The notes under the pieces are model-generated. The model saw nothing but the letters and a program-made list of their open reading frames with translations. It searched no databases and was not told the origin of the DNA. Below, one piece after another: positions 19,683-28,132 of a stretch of 64,000 nt of DNA. Made by a program: the position numbers and the translations under genes. Every line of letters begins with the position of its first letter. Positions within the stretch are counted from its first letter, which is position 1. Origin of the DNA: Streptomyces sp. col6 (GTDB taxonomy: Bacteria; Actinomycetota; Actinomycetes; Streptomycetales; Streptomycetaceae); assembly GCF_008042035.1 (NCBI RefSeq), contig NZ_RDBL01000013.1:1083540-1147539 (forward strand), given 5' to 3'.

Positions 19683-21746
19683 GTGACGGATCAGGCGGTG
19701 GACACCAGCGGCCCGGCCGAGGCAGCGGGGACCGAGGAGCCTGCCGCCCACGAACCAGCCCGATTCTTCGGCCGCGAACGCGAGTTGAAGGAACTGCGCG
19801 ACGACATCGAGCGCGCCGGCCTCGACACCATGGCCGGCCGCCGCAGCGCCCGCGCCCGCGTCCTCCTGATCGCCGGACGCCCCGGCTCCGGCCGTACCGC
19901 GCTCGCCGCCGAACTGGCCCGCCGGCTCCTGGAGACCGGCGACTACCCCGACGGGCTGCTCCGCGTCCGGCTCACCGAACCCGGTGGCGCCCCCGTTCCC
20001 GTCGAACGCGCCGCCCGCGACCTGCTGGGCCTGCTGGAGCTGGCCGGACCGCCCGGCGCGGACGCGGACGAACTGACCGAGATGGTCCGCGAGGCGCTGG
20101 CCGTCCGCCGGGTCCTGCTCCTGCTCGACGACGCGCAGGACGCCGAACAGGTCGACCCGCTGCTCCCCGACAACCCGGACTGCCTGGTCGTCGCCGTCTC
20201 CGAGGGGCCGCTGACCGGCATCCCCGGAGTCCGGCCCTGCACCGTCGGCGGCCTGGACACGGGCTCCGCCGTCGAACTGCTCGGCCGCGCGACCGGCCAG
20301 GTCCGGATCACCGTCGACCCCCTGACCGCCCAGACCCTCGCCGAGGACTGCGGCGGGCAGCCGGCCGCGCTGGTCCTGATCGGCGGCTGGCTCGCCGCCC
20401 GCCCGACCGCCTCGGTGGCCGACGCCGGACGGCAGCTGCGCGCGCTGCCCGACGACCCCGAGCTGCCCGCCGGCACCCGTCCGCTGACCCGTGCCTTCCG
20501 CCTCGTCCACGACTCGCTGCCGGCCACCGCCGCCCGGATACTGCGACTGCTCGCCCTCGCCCCCGGCGGTCTCGCCGACGCCCACACCGCCTCGGCGCTG
20601 GCCGGCTGCTCGGTCTCGGCCGCCCGGACCACCCTCGACGACTTCGTGACGCTCGGCCTGCTGCGCCGCGAGGGCGCCGGGGAGCCGCAGTACGAGGTGC
20701 CGGGCTGCCTCGCCGGGATGCTGCGGGCGCTGCTGGAGGACCGGGACCGCCCGGCCGAGATCCAGCTCGCCCGCGCCCGGATGCTGGAGCGCACCGTGCG
20801 CCTGCTCCAGTCGTGCCGGGCCGTCACCGACCCCGAGGGCTCCCCGTCCCGCCGCAAGCTCGCCGGACTCCCGCGCTCGCTGCGCTTCCCGAACCCCGGG
20901 GAGGCCGCCGCCTGGCTGCGCGCCCGCAGGCCCGCGCTGCTGGCCGCCGCCCGGATCGCCGTCGAGGACGGCGGACTCGACACGCTGGCCCGCCGGCTGG
21001 TCGCCGCACTGGTGCGGGCGCTCGCCGCGCACGAGGGCACCGACGCCGCCGCGCCCGACCTGTACGCCCTGCACGGTCTGGTGCTGGCCGTCGCGGAGCG
21101 CCGCGACCTGCCCCGCGAACGGGCGGCGGCCCTGCTCAACCTGGCCGACCTGGACGCCGGGACGGGGCGGACGAAGGAGGCGCTGGCCCGCTACCGGGAG
21201 GCGCTGGACGCCGGGCGGGCGGCGAAGGACCCGTACGCCACGGGGCGGGCCATGGAGTCCGTCGGCGGCGCCTACGCGGAGCTGGGCGACTACCCCCGGG
21301 CCTCCGACTGGTACGGCCGGGCGCTCGCCCAGCGCCTCACCCAGGGCGAGCAGGCCGACGCGGCCCGCCTGTACGGGCGGCTCGGCACCGTCCACACCTA
21401 CGCCGGGCGGTACGGGGAGGCGCTGCGGAACTGGCGAGCAGCCGCGGCGGGCCACCGCAGGCTCGGCGACCTGCCCGCCCAGGCCCGCGCGCTGAGCGAG
21501 ATGGCCCGGGTCCAGGAGTACGCGGGCCGGCCGCAGGAGTCGCTGCGGACCTGCCGGGAGGCGGTGGAGTGGGCACGGCGGGCCGGGGACGTACGGCTGC
21601 AGGCCGCGCTGGAGCTGCGGCTCGCCGACACCCTGGACCGGCTCGGTGACCCCGCGGCGGCGGGGCTGCACCGGGGTGCGGCCGACAGATTGCTGGGCGG
21701 GGCGAGCGAGACCTACGAAACCCGCAGTGCTTCGACAGAAAAATAA
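19683..21746 (+). CDS. AAA/NB-ARC-like ATPase with TPR repeats
   Basis: 687 residues. After an acidic leader, FFGRERELKELRDDIERAGLD introduces an ATPase domain with P-loop GRPGSGRT (residues 65-72) and Walker B VLLLLDDAQD. The P-loop Lys is replaced by Arg71. A winged-helix-like region follows (around 300-380), and the C-terminal 250 residues are TPR repeats (ALARYREALDAGRAAKDPYA, YPRASDWYGRALAQRL and similar). This resembles the ATPase-TPR half of AfsR/SARP-type and STAND regulators but has no N-terminal DNA-binding domain. GTG 19683 has ggag 8 bases upstream. It stands alone between the NUDIX gene and ald. Confidence 0.8.
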   Translation: MTDQAVDTSGPAEAAGTEEPAAHEPARFFGRERELKELRDDIERAGLDTMAGRRSARARVLLIAGRPGSGRTALAAELARRLLETGDYPDGLLRVRLTEPGGAPVPVERAARDLLGLLELAGPPGADADELTEMVREALAVRRVLLLLDDAQDAEQVDPLLPDNPDCLVVAVSEGPLTGIPGVRPCTVGGLDTGSAVELLGRATGQVRITVDPLTAQTLAEDCGGQPAALVLIGGWLAARPTASVADAGRQLRALPDDPELPAGTRPLTRAFRLVHDSLPATAARILRLLALAPGGLADAHTASALAGCSVSAARTTLDDFVTLGLLRREGAGEPQYEVPGCLAGMLRALLEDRDRPAEIQLARARMLERTVRLLQSCRAVTDPEGSPSRRKLAGLPRSLRFPNPGEAAAWLRARRPALLAAARIAVEDGGLDTLARRLVAALVRALAAHEGTDAAAPDLYALHGLVLAVAERRDLPRERAAALLNLADLDAGTGRTKEALARYREALDAGRAAKDPYATGRAMESVGGAYAELGDYPRASDWYGRALAQRLTQGEQADAARLYGRLGTVHTYAGRYGEALRNWRAAAAGHRRLGDLPAQARALSEMARVQEYAGRPQESLRTCREAVEWARRAGDVRLQAALELRLADTLDRLGDPAAAGLHRGAADRLLGGASETYETRSASTEK

Positions 21747-21888
21747 TGCTTTGCAAGGCTAGACAGCGGGAAGCCCTTCATTAGACTGGCTGTACCGCGG
21801 CCGTTCGCGGTGCCTTCACATGCGATGCATCTACCCTTTTTGCATTGCTGTGCCCGGATTATCCTCTGAGCCAAGGACCGTGATCGAC

Positions 21889-23004
21889 ATGAAGGTCGGC
21901 ATCCCCCGCGAAGTCAAGAACAACGAGTTCCGCGTGGCGATCACGCCTGCCGGTGTGCATGAGCTCGTCCGCCACGGCCACCAGGTCGTCGTCGAGCAGA
22001 ACGCCGGCGCGGGCTCCTCCATCACGGACGAGGAGTACGTCGCGGCCGGGGCGCGGATCCTGCCCACCGCGGACGAGGTCTGGGCCACCGCCGACCTGCT
22101 GCTCAAGGTCAAGGAGCCCGTCGCCGAGGAGTACCACCGCCTCCGCAAGGGCCAGACCCTCTTCACCTACCTGCACCTCGCCGCCTCCCGCGCGTGCACC
22201 GACGCCCTGCTGGAGTCGGGTACCACCGCCATCGCGTACGAGACCGTCGAGACCGCGAACCGCGCGCTGCCGCTGCTCGCCCCGATGTCCGAGGTCGCGG
22301 GCCGACTGGCCCCGCAGGTCGGCGCGTACCACCTGATGCGCTCGGCCGGCGGCCGCGGCGTGCTGCCGGGCGGCGTCCCGGGTACGGCGGCGGGCCGGGC
22401 CGTCGTCATCGGCGGCGGTGTCTCCGGCTGGAACGCCACCCAGATCGCCGTGGGCCTCGGCTTCCACGTCACGCTGCTCGACAGGGACATCAACAAGCTC
22501 CGCGAGGCGGACAAGGTCTTCGGCACCAAGGTGCAGACCGTCGTCTCCAACGCCTTCGAGCTGGAGAAGGCCGTCGTCGAGGCCGACCTCGTCGTCGGTG
22601 CCGTGCTGATCCCCGGAGCCAAGGCCCCGAAGCTGGTCACCAACGAGCTCGTCGCCAAGATGAAGCCCGGAAGTGTACTTGTCGACATTGCGATTGATCA
22701 GGGTGGATGCTTCGAGGACTCGCATCCGACGACGCACGCCGAGCCGACCTTCCGAGTGCACGACTCGGTCTTCTACTGCGTCGCGAACATGCCCGGCGCG
22801 GTGCCCAACACCTCGACGTACGCCCTCACCAACGCGACGCTTCCGTACATCGTGGAGCTGGCGAACCGGGGCTGGGAGGAGGCGCTGCGCCGTGACGCCG
22901 CGCTCGCCAAGGGCCTCAACACCCATGACGGACAGGTCGTTTACCGCGAGGTGGCCGAGGCCCACGGCCTCGACCATGTCGACCTGGGCACGCTCATCGG
23001 CTGA
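21889..23004 (+). CDS. ald: alanine dehydrogenase
   Basis: 371 residues, the usual family length. MKVGIPREVKNNEFRVA is the conserved N-terminus with the pyruvate-binding Arg, YLHLAASRACTDAL carries the catalytic His region, and GGGVSGWNATQIAVGLG is the NAD-binding loop. It interconverts L-alanine and pyruvate plus ammonia using NAD. ATG 21889 is about 11 bases after aagga; a GTG at 21880, three codons earlier, is also used in some annotations. The 142-base upstream gap is lower in GC and should hold the promoter. Ends before a strong hairpin. Confidence 0.95.
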   Translation: MKVGIPREVKNNEFRVAITPAGVHELVRHGHQVVVEQNAGAGSSITDEEYVAAGARILPTADEVWATADLLLKVKEPVAEEYHRLRKGQTLFTYLHLAASRACTDALLESGTTAIAYETVETANRALPLLAPMSEVAGRLAPQVGAYHLMRSAGGRGVLPGGVPGTAAGRAVVIGGGVSGWNATQIAVGLGFHVTLLDRDINKLREADKVFGTKVQTVVSNAFELEKAVVEADLVVGAVLIPGAKAPKLVTNELVAKMKPGSVLVDIAIDQGGCFEDSHPTTHAEPTFRVHDSVFYCVANMPGAVPNTSTYALTNATLPYIVELANRGWEEALRRDAALAKGLNTHDGQVVYREVAEAHGLDHVDLGTLIG

Positions 23005-23038
23005 CCGGGGGTCAACCCCTTCGTCAACTCCGTGCGCC

Positions 23039-23068
23039 CGGCCGGACCTTGTCACCGAGGTCCGGCCG
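23039..23068 (+). terminator. terminator after ald
   Basis: Perfect 11-base arms (23039-23049 and 23058-23068) with an 8-base loop. The rest of the 326-base gap up to the parA-like gene (23069-23330) is comparatively AT-rich, contains no gene I can support, and presumably holds the promoter of the parA-scpAB operon. Confidence 0.8.
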
Positions 23069-23330
23069 GACGTGTGCCGGGGTCGTGCACGCCCCCGAGC
23101 AACTCGTCTCGAACGTAACCCTTTAACCGTTTCGTACACCCGGGAAAAGTGTGTACCGAGGGTTGCGCGCCCTTGACAGCGGGGCGTTCGATTGCCGACA
23201 CAACGGGCCGGGTCCGGCGGATTGTGTTGCTGCGGACAGGGGACACGCCATAGAGTCGCCAATCGTCGGCATGGTGCCACGCTGACCTATCGATAAGTTC
23301 CTGGTCACGTCCAAGGAGGTAAGACGACTT

Positions 23331-24491
23331 GTGAATGAGTCGACAATTACTCCCGGGGGTGTTCAACCAGGGATGCCTGCACGGGGCCAGAGCCCGAACG
23401 GGCTGGAGGCTGTCGGCTCCGTCGCTGTCCGCACCTTCTCCACCCACCAGCACATGACGACAGCCCCCCAGATGATGGACGGCCTACACGTGAACGCCAT
23501 GGCCGGCAACGAGAGTGGCCGGGACACCGCCCGCCTCGCCGACTTCGACGAGACGCCCCAGGGGCACTTCTACGACCCCGACGCCGAGTACGAGCCCGAT
23601 CCGGAGTACGCGGCCACGCTCGCGCCGGACGCCGCCCGGCAGCGCCGCGAGCGGATCGGCCCGACCGGCCGCCCCCTGCCCTACTTCCCGATCCCGGGTC
23701 CGCTGACCGATCACGGCCCCGCGAAGATCATCGCGATGTGCAACCAGAAGGGCGGCGTCGGCAAGACCACGTCGACCATCAACCTGGGCGCCGCGCTCGC
23801 CGAGTACGGACGACGCGTCCTGCTCGTCGACTTCGACCCGCAGGGCGCCCTCTCGGTCGGCCTCGGGGTAAACCCGATGGAGCTCGACCTCACCGTCTAC
23901 AACCTGCTCATGGAGCGGGGCATGGCGGCCGACGAGGTCCTGCTGAAGACCGCGGTCCCCAACATGGACCTGCTCCCCAGCAACATCGACCTCTCCGCGG
24001 CCGAGGTGCAGCTCGTCAGCGAGGTGGCCCGCGAGTCCACGCTGCAGCGCGCCCTGAAGCCGCTGATGGCCGACTACGACTACATCGTGATCGACTGTCA
24101 GCCTTCGCTCGGCCTGCTCACGGTGAACGCGCTGACGGCCGCGCACAAGGTGATAGTCCCGCTCGAGTGCGAGTTCTTCGCGCTGCGCGGGGTCGCCCTG
24201 CTCACCGAGACCATCGAGAAGGTCCAGGAGCGGCTCAACCCCGACCTGGAGCTCGACGGCATCCTCGCCACCATGTACGACTCCCGTACGGTGCACAGCC
24301 GCGAGGTCCTGGCGCGCGTCGTCGAGGCCTTCGACGACCACGTCTACCACACGGTCATCGGGCGCACGGTCCGCTTCCCGGAGACCACGGTCGCCGGTGA
24401 GCCCATCACCACGTACGCCTCCAACTCGGTCGGTGCCGCCGCCTATCGCCAGCTCGCCAGGGAGGTGCTCGCCCGGTGTCACGCCGAGTGA
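23331..24491 (+). CDS. ParA/Soj-family ATPase (second, non-oriC ParA)
   Basis: 386 residues. Deviant Walker A CNQKGGVGKTT (Lys140 is the signature Lys), then VDFDPQGALSVGLG and YDYIVIDCQPSLGLLTVNAL. The first ~130 residues are an acidic, proline-containing extension absent from Soj. It sits at the head of the segregation-condensation operon, like Rv1708, and not beside parB. GTG 23331 follows a perfect aaggaggt 10 bases upstream. The stop overlaps the next gene. It probably forms ATP-dependent dimers on DNA and moves or positions a partner, possibly the SMC loader ScpAB; this is inferred from context. Confidence 0.92.
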   Translation: MNESTITPGGVQPGMPARGQSPNGLEAVGSVAVRTFSTHQHMTTAPQMMDGLHVNAMAGNESGRDTARLADFDETPQGHFYDPDAEYEPDPEYAATLAPDAARQRRERIGPTGRPLPYFPIPGPLTDHGPAKIIAMCNQKGGVGKTTSTINLGAALAEYGRRVLLVDFDPQGALSVGLGVNPMELDLTVYNLLMERGMAADEVLLKTAVPNMDLLPSNIDLSAAEVQLVSEVARESTLQRALKPLMADYDYIVIDCQPSLGLLTVNALTAAHKVIVPLECEFFALRGVALLTETIEKVQERLNPDLELDGILATMYDSRTVHSREVLARVVEAFDDHVYHTVIGRTVRFPETTVAGEPITTYASNSVGAAAYRQLAREVLARCHAE

Positions 24492-25084
24492 GTCTGCCCG
24501 GGGCCGACGAACTGTTCCGTACGACCGGGGGGATGGGGCTCCAGGCCTCGTCGCCCGCGGAGCGCAGGCGCAAGGCGAACGGCGAGACCCGGGTACCGGC
24601 TCCGGCCGGTGAGAACGAGCCCGGGACCGACGCGCCGGGGGAGGCTGCCCCGGACGCCGGGACCGCGCCCGCGCGCCAGGAGCACTCCGCGGCCGGCGCC
24701 GACGCGGGCGACTCGCGCAGCCGGTCCGCCGACTCCGACCGGGTCGCCGTCGCCGCCCAGGCCGGCCGCCGCCCGCAGCAGCAGCAGCCCGCCGCGCAGG
24801 AGCCGCCCCAGGCCCCCGTCGTGCAGCAGCGTCGGCGCGGCGGCGGCGGACGCGGCGCGAACCGGCGGCCCAGCGGACGCGAGCGCCACGACGAGAAGAT
24901 CACGGTCTATGTCTCCGCCGAGGAGCTGATGGACCTGGAACACGCGCGCCTCGTCCTGCGCGGCGAGCACGGTCTCGCCGTCGACCGGGGCCGGATCGTC
25001 CGCGAGGCGGTCGCCGTCGTCCTGGCGGACCTGGAGTCGCGCGGCGACGCGAGCATCCTCGTACGGCGGCTGCGGGGCCGCTGA
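24476..25084 (+). CDS. small DNA-binding-like partner protein of the ParA homologue
   Basis: 202 residues. The first ~130 are low-complexity (Glu, Ala, Pro, Gln, Arg and a Gly/Arg patch RRGGGGRGANRR). The last ~65 are conserved-looking: a strand KITVYVSAEEL, then helices ending IVREAVAVVLADL and a basic end. Strand-helix-helix order with a basic neighbourhood suggests a ribbon-helix-helix-type domain, as in small partners of ParA systems, but I cannot prove the fold. GTG 24476 has ggaggt 9 bases ahead; GTG 24488 overlapping the ParA stop (gtga) is the alternative. It is translationally coupled to the ParA gene and 95 bases before scpA. Confidence 0.7.
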   Translation: MSRRVSLPGADELFRTTGGMGLQASSPAERRRKANGETRVPAPAGENEPGTDAPGEAAPDAGTAPARQEHSAAGADAGDSRSRSADSDRVAVAAQAGRRPQQQQPAAQEPPQAPVVQQRRRGGGGRGANRRPSGRERHDEKITVYVSAEELMDLEHARLVLRGEHGLAVDRGRIVREAVAVVLADLESRGDASILVRRLRGR

Positions 25085-25179
25085 CCGGTACGGCGCCGGT
25101 AGCCTGCCCGGAAGGCCTGCCCCCTTCCGTACGGGCCGCCGCCCGCCGCCGTAGCCCGCCCCGCGCACCCTGGATCTCC

Positions 25180-26196
25180 ATGCCGACACCCGACGAGCCA
25201 GCCCGTTTCGCCCGCCGCCCGCTGGGGCGCGGGCCGGGGGCGGCGGGCGAGCCCGTGCCCGTGCCTGTGCCCGTGGAGACGCCCGCACCCGCCGAGGCGC
25301 CGCCCGCGCCGGAGGCGACGTCCGGGCCGCCCGAGGAGATCCGCGAGGCCGGCCCCGCCCCAGCCCCCGACGACGGCCGGTTCACCGTGCGGCTGGCGAA
25401 CTTCGAGGGGCCCTTCGACCTGCTGCTCCAGCTGATCTCCAAGCACAAGCTGGATGTCACCGAGGTCGCCCTGTCCAAGGTCACCGACGAGTTCATGGCC
25501 CACATCCGGGCGATGGGCCCGGACTGGGACCTGGACCAGACGACCGAGTTCCTGGTGGTCGCCGCGACCCTCCTCGACCTGAAGGCCGCCCGGCTGCTCC
25601 CGGCGGCCGAGGTGGAGGACGAGGCGGACCTCGCGCTCCTGGAGGCCAGGGACCTGCTCTTCGCGCGGCTCCTGCAGTACCGCGCGTACAAGCGGGTCGC
25701 CGAGATCTTCAGCGGACGGCTCGAATCGGAGGCGCGCCGCTTCCCCCGTACCGTCGGCCTCGAACCGCACCACGCCGAACTGCTGCCGGACGTCGTCATC
25801 AGCATCGGTCCCGAGGGCTTCGCCCGGCTGGCCGTGAAGGCGATGCAGCCGAGGCCCCGGCCACAGGTCTACGTCGACCACATCCACGCCCCGCTGGTCA
25901 GCGTGCGCGAGCAGGCGGGCATCGTGGTGGCCCGGGTCCGCGAGGCCGGCGAGATCAGTTTCCGGGCGTTGACCGAGGACGCCCCGGACACCCTCACCGT
26001 CGTCGCCCGCTTCCTCGCCCTGCTGGAGCTGTACCGGGAGAAGGCCGTCGCCCTGGACCAGGACGTGGCGCTCGGCGAGCTGCTGGTGCGCTGGGCCGGG
26101 GGAGCGGGGGCCGAGCCCACCGTGACGGACGAGTTCGACCAGGAGGCCCCGGACGGCCCGGACGCCTCCGCAACCCCGGAGGATGTGACGCCATGA
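25180..26196 (+). CDS. scpA: segregation and condensation protein A
   Basis: 338 residues. After a Pro/Ala/Glu-rich leader of about 65 residues, FTVRLANFEGPFDLLLQLI is the kleisin N-terminal signature that contacts SMC, followed by DLKAARLLP and a C-terminal winged-helix segment SFRALTEDAPDTLTVVARFL. ScpA bridges the SMC heads with ScpB to form bacterial condensin. ATG 25180 is the first start; the leader is longer than in most ScpA proteins. The stop overlaps the scpB start (atga). Confidence 0.93.
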   Translation: MPTPDEPARFARRPLGRGPGAAGEPVPVPVPVETPAPAEAPPAPEATSGPPEEIREAGPAPAPDDGRFTVRLANFEGPFDLLLQLISKHKLDVTEVALSKVTDEFMAHIRAMGPDWDLDQTTEFLVVAATLLDLKAARLLPAAEVEDEADLALLEARDLLFARLLQYRAYKRVAEIFSGRLESEARRFPRTVGLEPHHAELLPDVVISIGPEGFARLAVKAMQPRPRPQVYVDHIHAPLVSVREQAGIVVARVREAGEISFRALTEDAPDTLTVVARFLALLELYREKAVALDQDVALGELLVRWAGGAGAEPTVTDEFDQEAPDGPDASATPEDVTP

Positions 26197-26840
26197 GCGA
26201 GCAGGACCCCACCGGCTCCGCGGTCGCGGACCTCGATCTCAAGCCCGCCCTGGAAGCCGTCCTCATGGTCGTCGACGAGCCCGCCGCCGAGGAACACCTG
26301 GCCAAGGTGCTGGAACGCCCCCGGCGGGCCGTGGCCGCCGCGCTGCGGGAGCTCGCCGACGAGTACACCGTGCAGCGGCGCGGCTTCGACCTGCGCCTCG
26401 TCGCGGGCGGCTGGCGGTTCTACACCCGGCCCGCGTACGCGGCGGCGGTCGAGGGCTTCGTCCTGGACGGCCAGCACGCCCGGCTGACCCAGGCGGCGCT
26501 GGAGACCCTGGCGGTGGTCGCGTACCGCCAGCCGGTGAGCCGGTCGAGGGTCTCGGCGGTGCGCGGGGTGAACTGCGACGGGGTCATGCGGACCCTGTTG
26601 CAGAGGGGTCTGGTCGAGGAGGCGGGCACGGAACCCGAAACAGGTGCGATCCTGTACAGGACGACGAACTACTTTCTGGAGCGGATGGGCCTGCGTGGCC
26701 TGGATGAGCTCCCGGAGCTCGCGCCCTTCCTCCCCGAGGCGGACGCGATCGAGGCCGAGACGCCAGAGGGTGTGCCGTCGTTCGATCCGGACGCACCGGA
26801 CACCCCGGAAACTCACGCAGACGACAAGACGGACTTTTGA
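26193..26840 (+). CDS. scpB: segregation and condensation protein B
   Basis: 215 residues with two winged-helix domains. LKPALEAVLMVVDEPAAEEHL and LTQAALETLAVVAYRQPVSR (the second followed by SRVSAVRGVN) are the ScpB signatures, and YRTTNYFLERMGL closes the second domain. It dimerises and binds the ScpA linker in the SMC complex. ATG 26193 overlaps the scpA stop, and its stop overlaps the next ATG (tgatg). Confidence 0.94.
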   Translation: MSEQDPTGSAVADLDLKPALEAVLMVVDEPAAEEHLAKVLERPRRAVAAALRELADEYTVQRRGFDLRLVAGGWRFYTRPAYAAAVEGFVLDGQHARLTQAALETLAVVAYRQPVSRSRVSAVRGVNCDGVMRTLLQRGLVEEAGTEPETGAILYRTTNYFLERMGLRGLDELPELAPFLPEADAIEAETPEGVPSFDPDAPDTPETHADDKTDF

Positions 26841-28003
26841 TGCGAAGCAGTGGCAGGAACAGCGGTAGCGGCGGCGGCAGGAGCGGCGGCGGCAGCGGCG
26901 GGGGCCGGAGCGGCAGGAACAACAGCGGCACCGGCAGGAACAGCAACCCGAACGCGCGCACCCCCCGCTCCGAGCGCGAGGACCGCCGGAACGAGGAGCG
27001 CCCCCGCAAGCCGAGGCCCGAGGAGCGCCGCTACGACGTGGGCTCCGAGAGGCCCAGCGGCGACGGCGTCCGCAAGGGCCGTGGCGCGGCGGCCCGCGGC
27101 GGCGCCAAGGGCGGTCCGAAGAGCGCCCAGGGCGGCGGCGCGAAGGGCGGCCCCCGGCGCGGCCCGTACGGCGCCCCGGCACGTCCGCGCGAGCTCGACG
27201 CCAAGATCGAGCAGCGCAACCGCGACCGGTACGCGAACAAGCCCGAGATCAAGACCCCCAAGACGCACCCGGGCGCCGAGCAGGAGGGCGAGCGGCTGCA
27301 GAAGGTCCTCGCCCGCGCGGGCATGGGTTCGCGCCGCGCCTGCGAGGAGCTGATCGACCAGGGCAGGGTCGAGGTGAACGGCGAGATCGTCATCGAGCAG
27401 GGCATGCGCGTCGACGTGCACAAGGACGAGATCAAGGTCGACGGGCTGACCGTCGCCACCCAGTCCTACCTGTTCTTCGCGCTGAACAAGCCGGCCGGGG
27501 TCGTCGCCTCCATGGAGGACCCGGACGGGCGTCAGTGCCTCGGCGACTACGTGACCAACCGCGAGACGCGGCTGTTCCACGTCGGCCGGCTGGACACCGA
27601 GACCGAGGGCATCATCATGCTCACCAACCACGGCGAGCTGGCCCACCGTCTCACCCACCCCAAGTACGGCGTGAAGAAGACGTACCTGGCGGCCATCCAG
27701 GGCCCGCTCCCGCGCGACCTGGGCAAGCGGCTCAAGGACGGCATCCACCTGGAGGACGGCTACGCCCGCGCCGACCACTTCCGCGTCGTGGAGAACACCG
27801 GCAAGAACTACCTCGTCGAGGTGACCCTGCACGAGGGCCGCAAGCACATCGTGCGCCGGATGCTGGCCGAGGCGGGCTTCCCCGTCGACCGGCTGGTGCG
27901 CACGGGCTTCGGCCCGATCGCGCTGGGCGACCAGAAGTCGGGCTGGCTGCGCCGGCTCACCAACACCGAGGTGGGCATGCTGATGCGCGAGGTCGGTCTG
28001 TAG
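26840..28003 (+). CDS. RluB/RsuA-family rRNA pseudouridine synthase with Gly/Arg/Ser-rich N-terminus
   Basis: 387 residues. Residues 1-150 are low-complexity Gly/Ser/Arg/Asn repeats followed by a basic stretch. An S4 domain follows (RLQKVLARAGMGSRRACEEL) and then the catalytic domain with the active-site Asp in HVGRLDTETEGIIMLTN and KPAGVV, KKTYLA, HEGRKHIVRRM. It isomerises uridine in 23S (RluB-like) or 16S rRNA (RsuA-like); same position as Rv1711. ATG 26840 overlaps the scpB stop. The disordered head probably adds RNA affinity (inference). A strong hairpin follows. Confidence 0.92.
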   Translation: MRSSGRNSGSGGGRSGGGSGGGRSGRNNSGTGRNSNPNARTPRSEREDRRNEERPRKPRPEERRYDVGSERPSGDGVRKGRGAAARGGAKGGPKSAQGGGAKGGPRRGPYGAPARPRELDAKIEQRNRDRYANKPEIKTPKTHPGAEQEGERLQKVLARAGMGSRRACEELIDQGRVEVNGEIVIEQGMRVDVHKDEIKVDGLTVATQSYLFFALNKPAGVVASMEDPDGRQCLGDYVTNRETRLFHVGRLDTETEGIIMLTNHGELAHRLTHPKYGVKKTYLAAIQGPLPRDLGKRLKDGIHLEDGYARADHFRVVENTGKNYLVEVTLHEGRKHIVRRMLAEAGFPVDRLVRTGFGPIALGDQKSGWLRRLTNTEVGMLMREVGL

Positions 28004-28025
28004 CCCTCCCCGCAAGCGGCACCCG

Positions 28026-28080
28026 AAGGCCCGCGGCCGGTTTCCCGGAAATTTCCGGAAGGGAACCGGCCGCGGGCCTT
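28026..28080 (+). terminator. terminator of the parA-scpAB-rluB operon
   Basis: Left arm 28026-28046 pairs with right arm 28061-28080 over 20 base pairs with a single bulged T, loop of 14 bases, followed by tt. It separates the pseudouridine synthase gene from the pnuC operon. Confidence 0.88.
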
Positions 28081-28102
28081 TCGCATGCCCCGCCCACCCT
28101 TT

Positions 28103-28119
28103 ATAGTCACAGTGACTAT
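28103..28119 (+). promoter_or_regulatory. palindromic operator before pnuC, candidate NrtR site
   Basis: Perfect 8-base arms (atagtcac at 28103-28110 and gtgactat at 28112-28119) around one central base. It abuts the pnuC ribosome binding site aaggagg (28121-28127) and is AT-rich compared with its surroundings. The operon encodes an NrtR-type regulator, so autoregulation through this site is likely. I have not compared it with a published NrtR motif for Streptomyces. Confidence 0.7.
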
Positions 28120-28132
28120 TAAGGAGGCGGGC

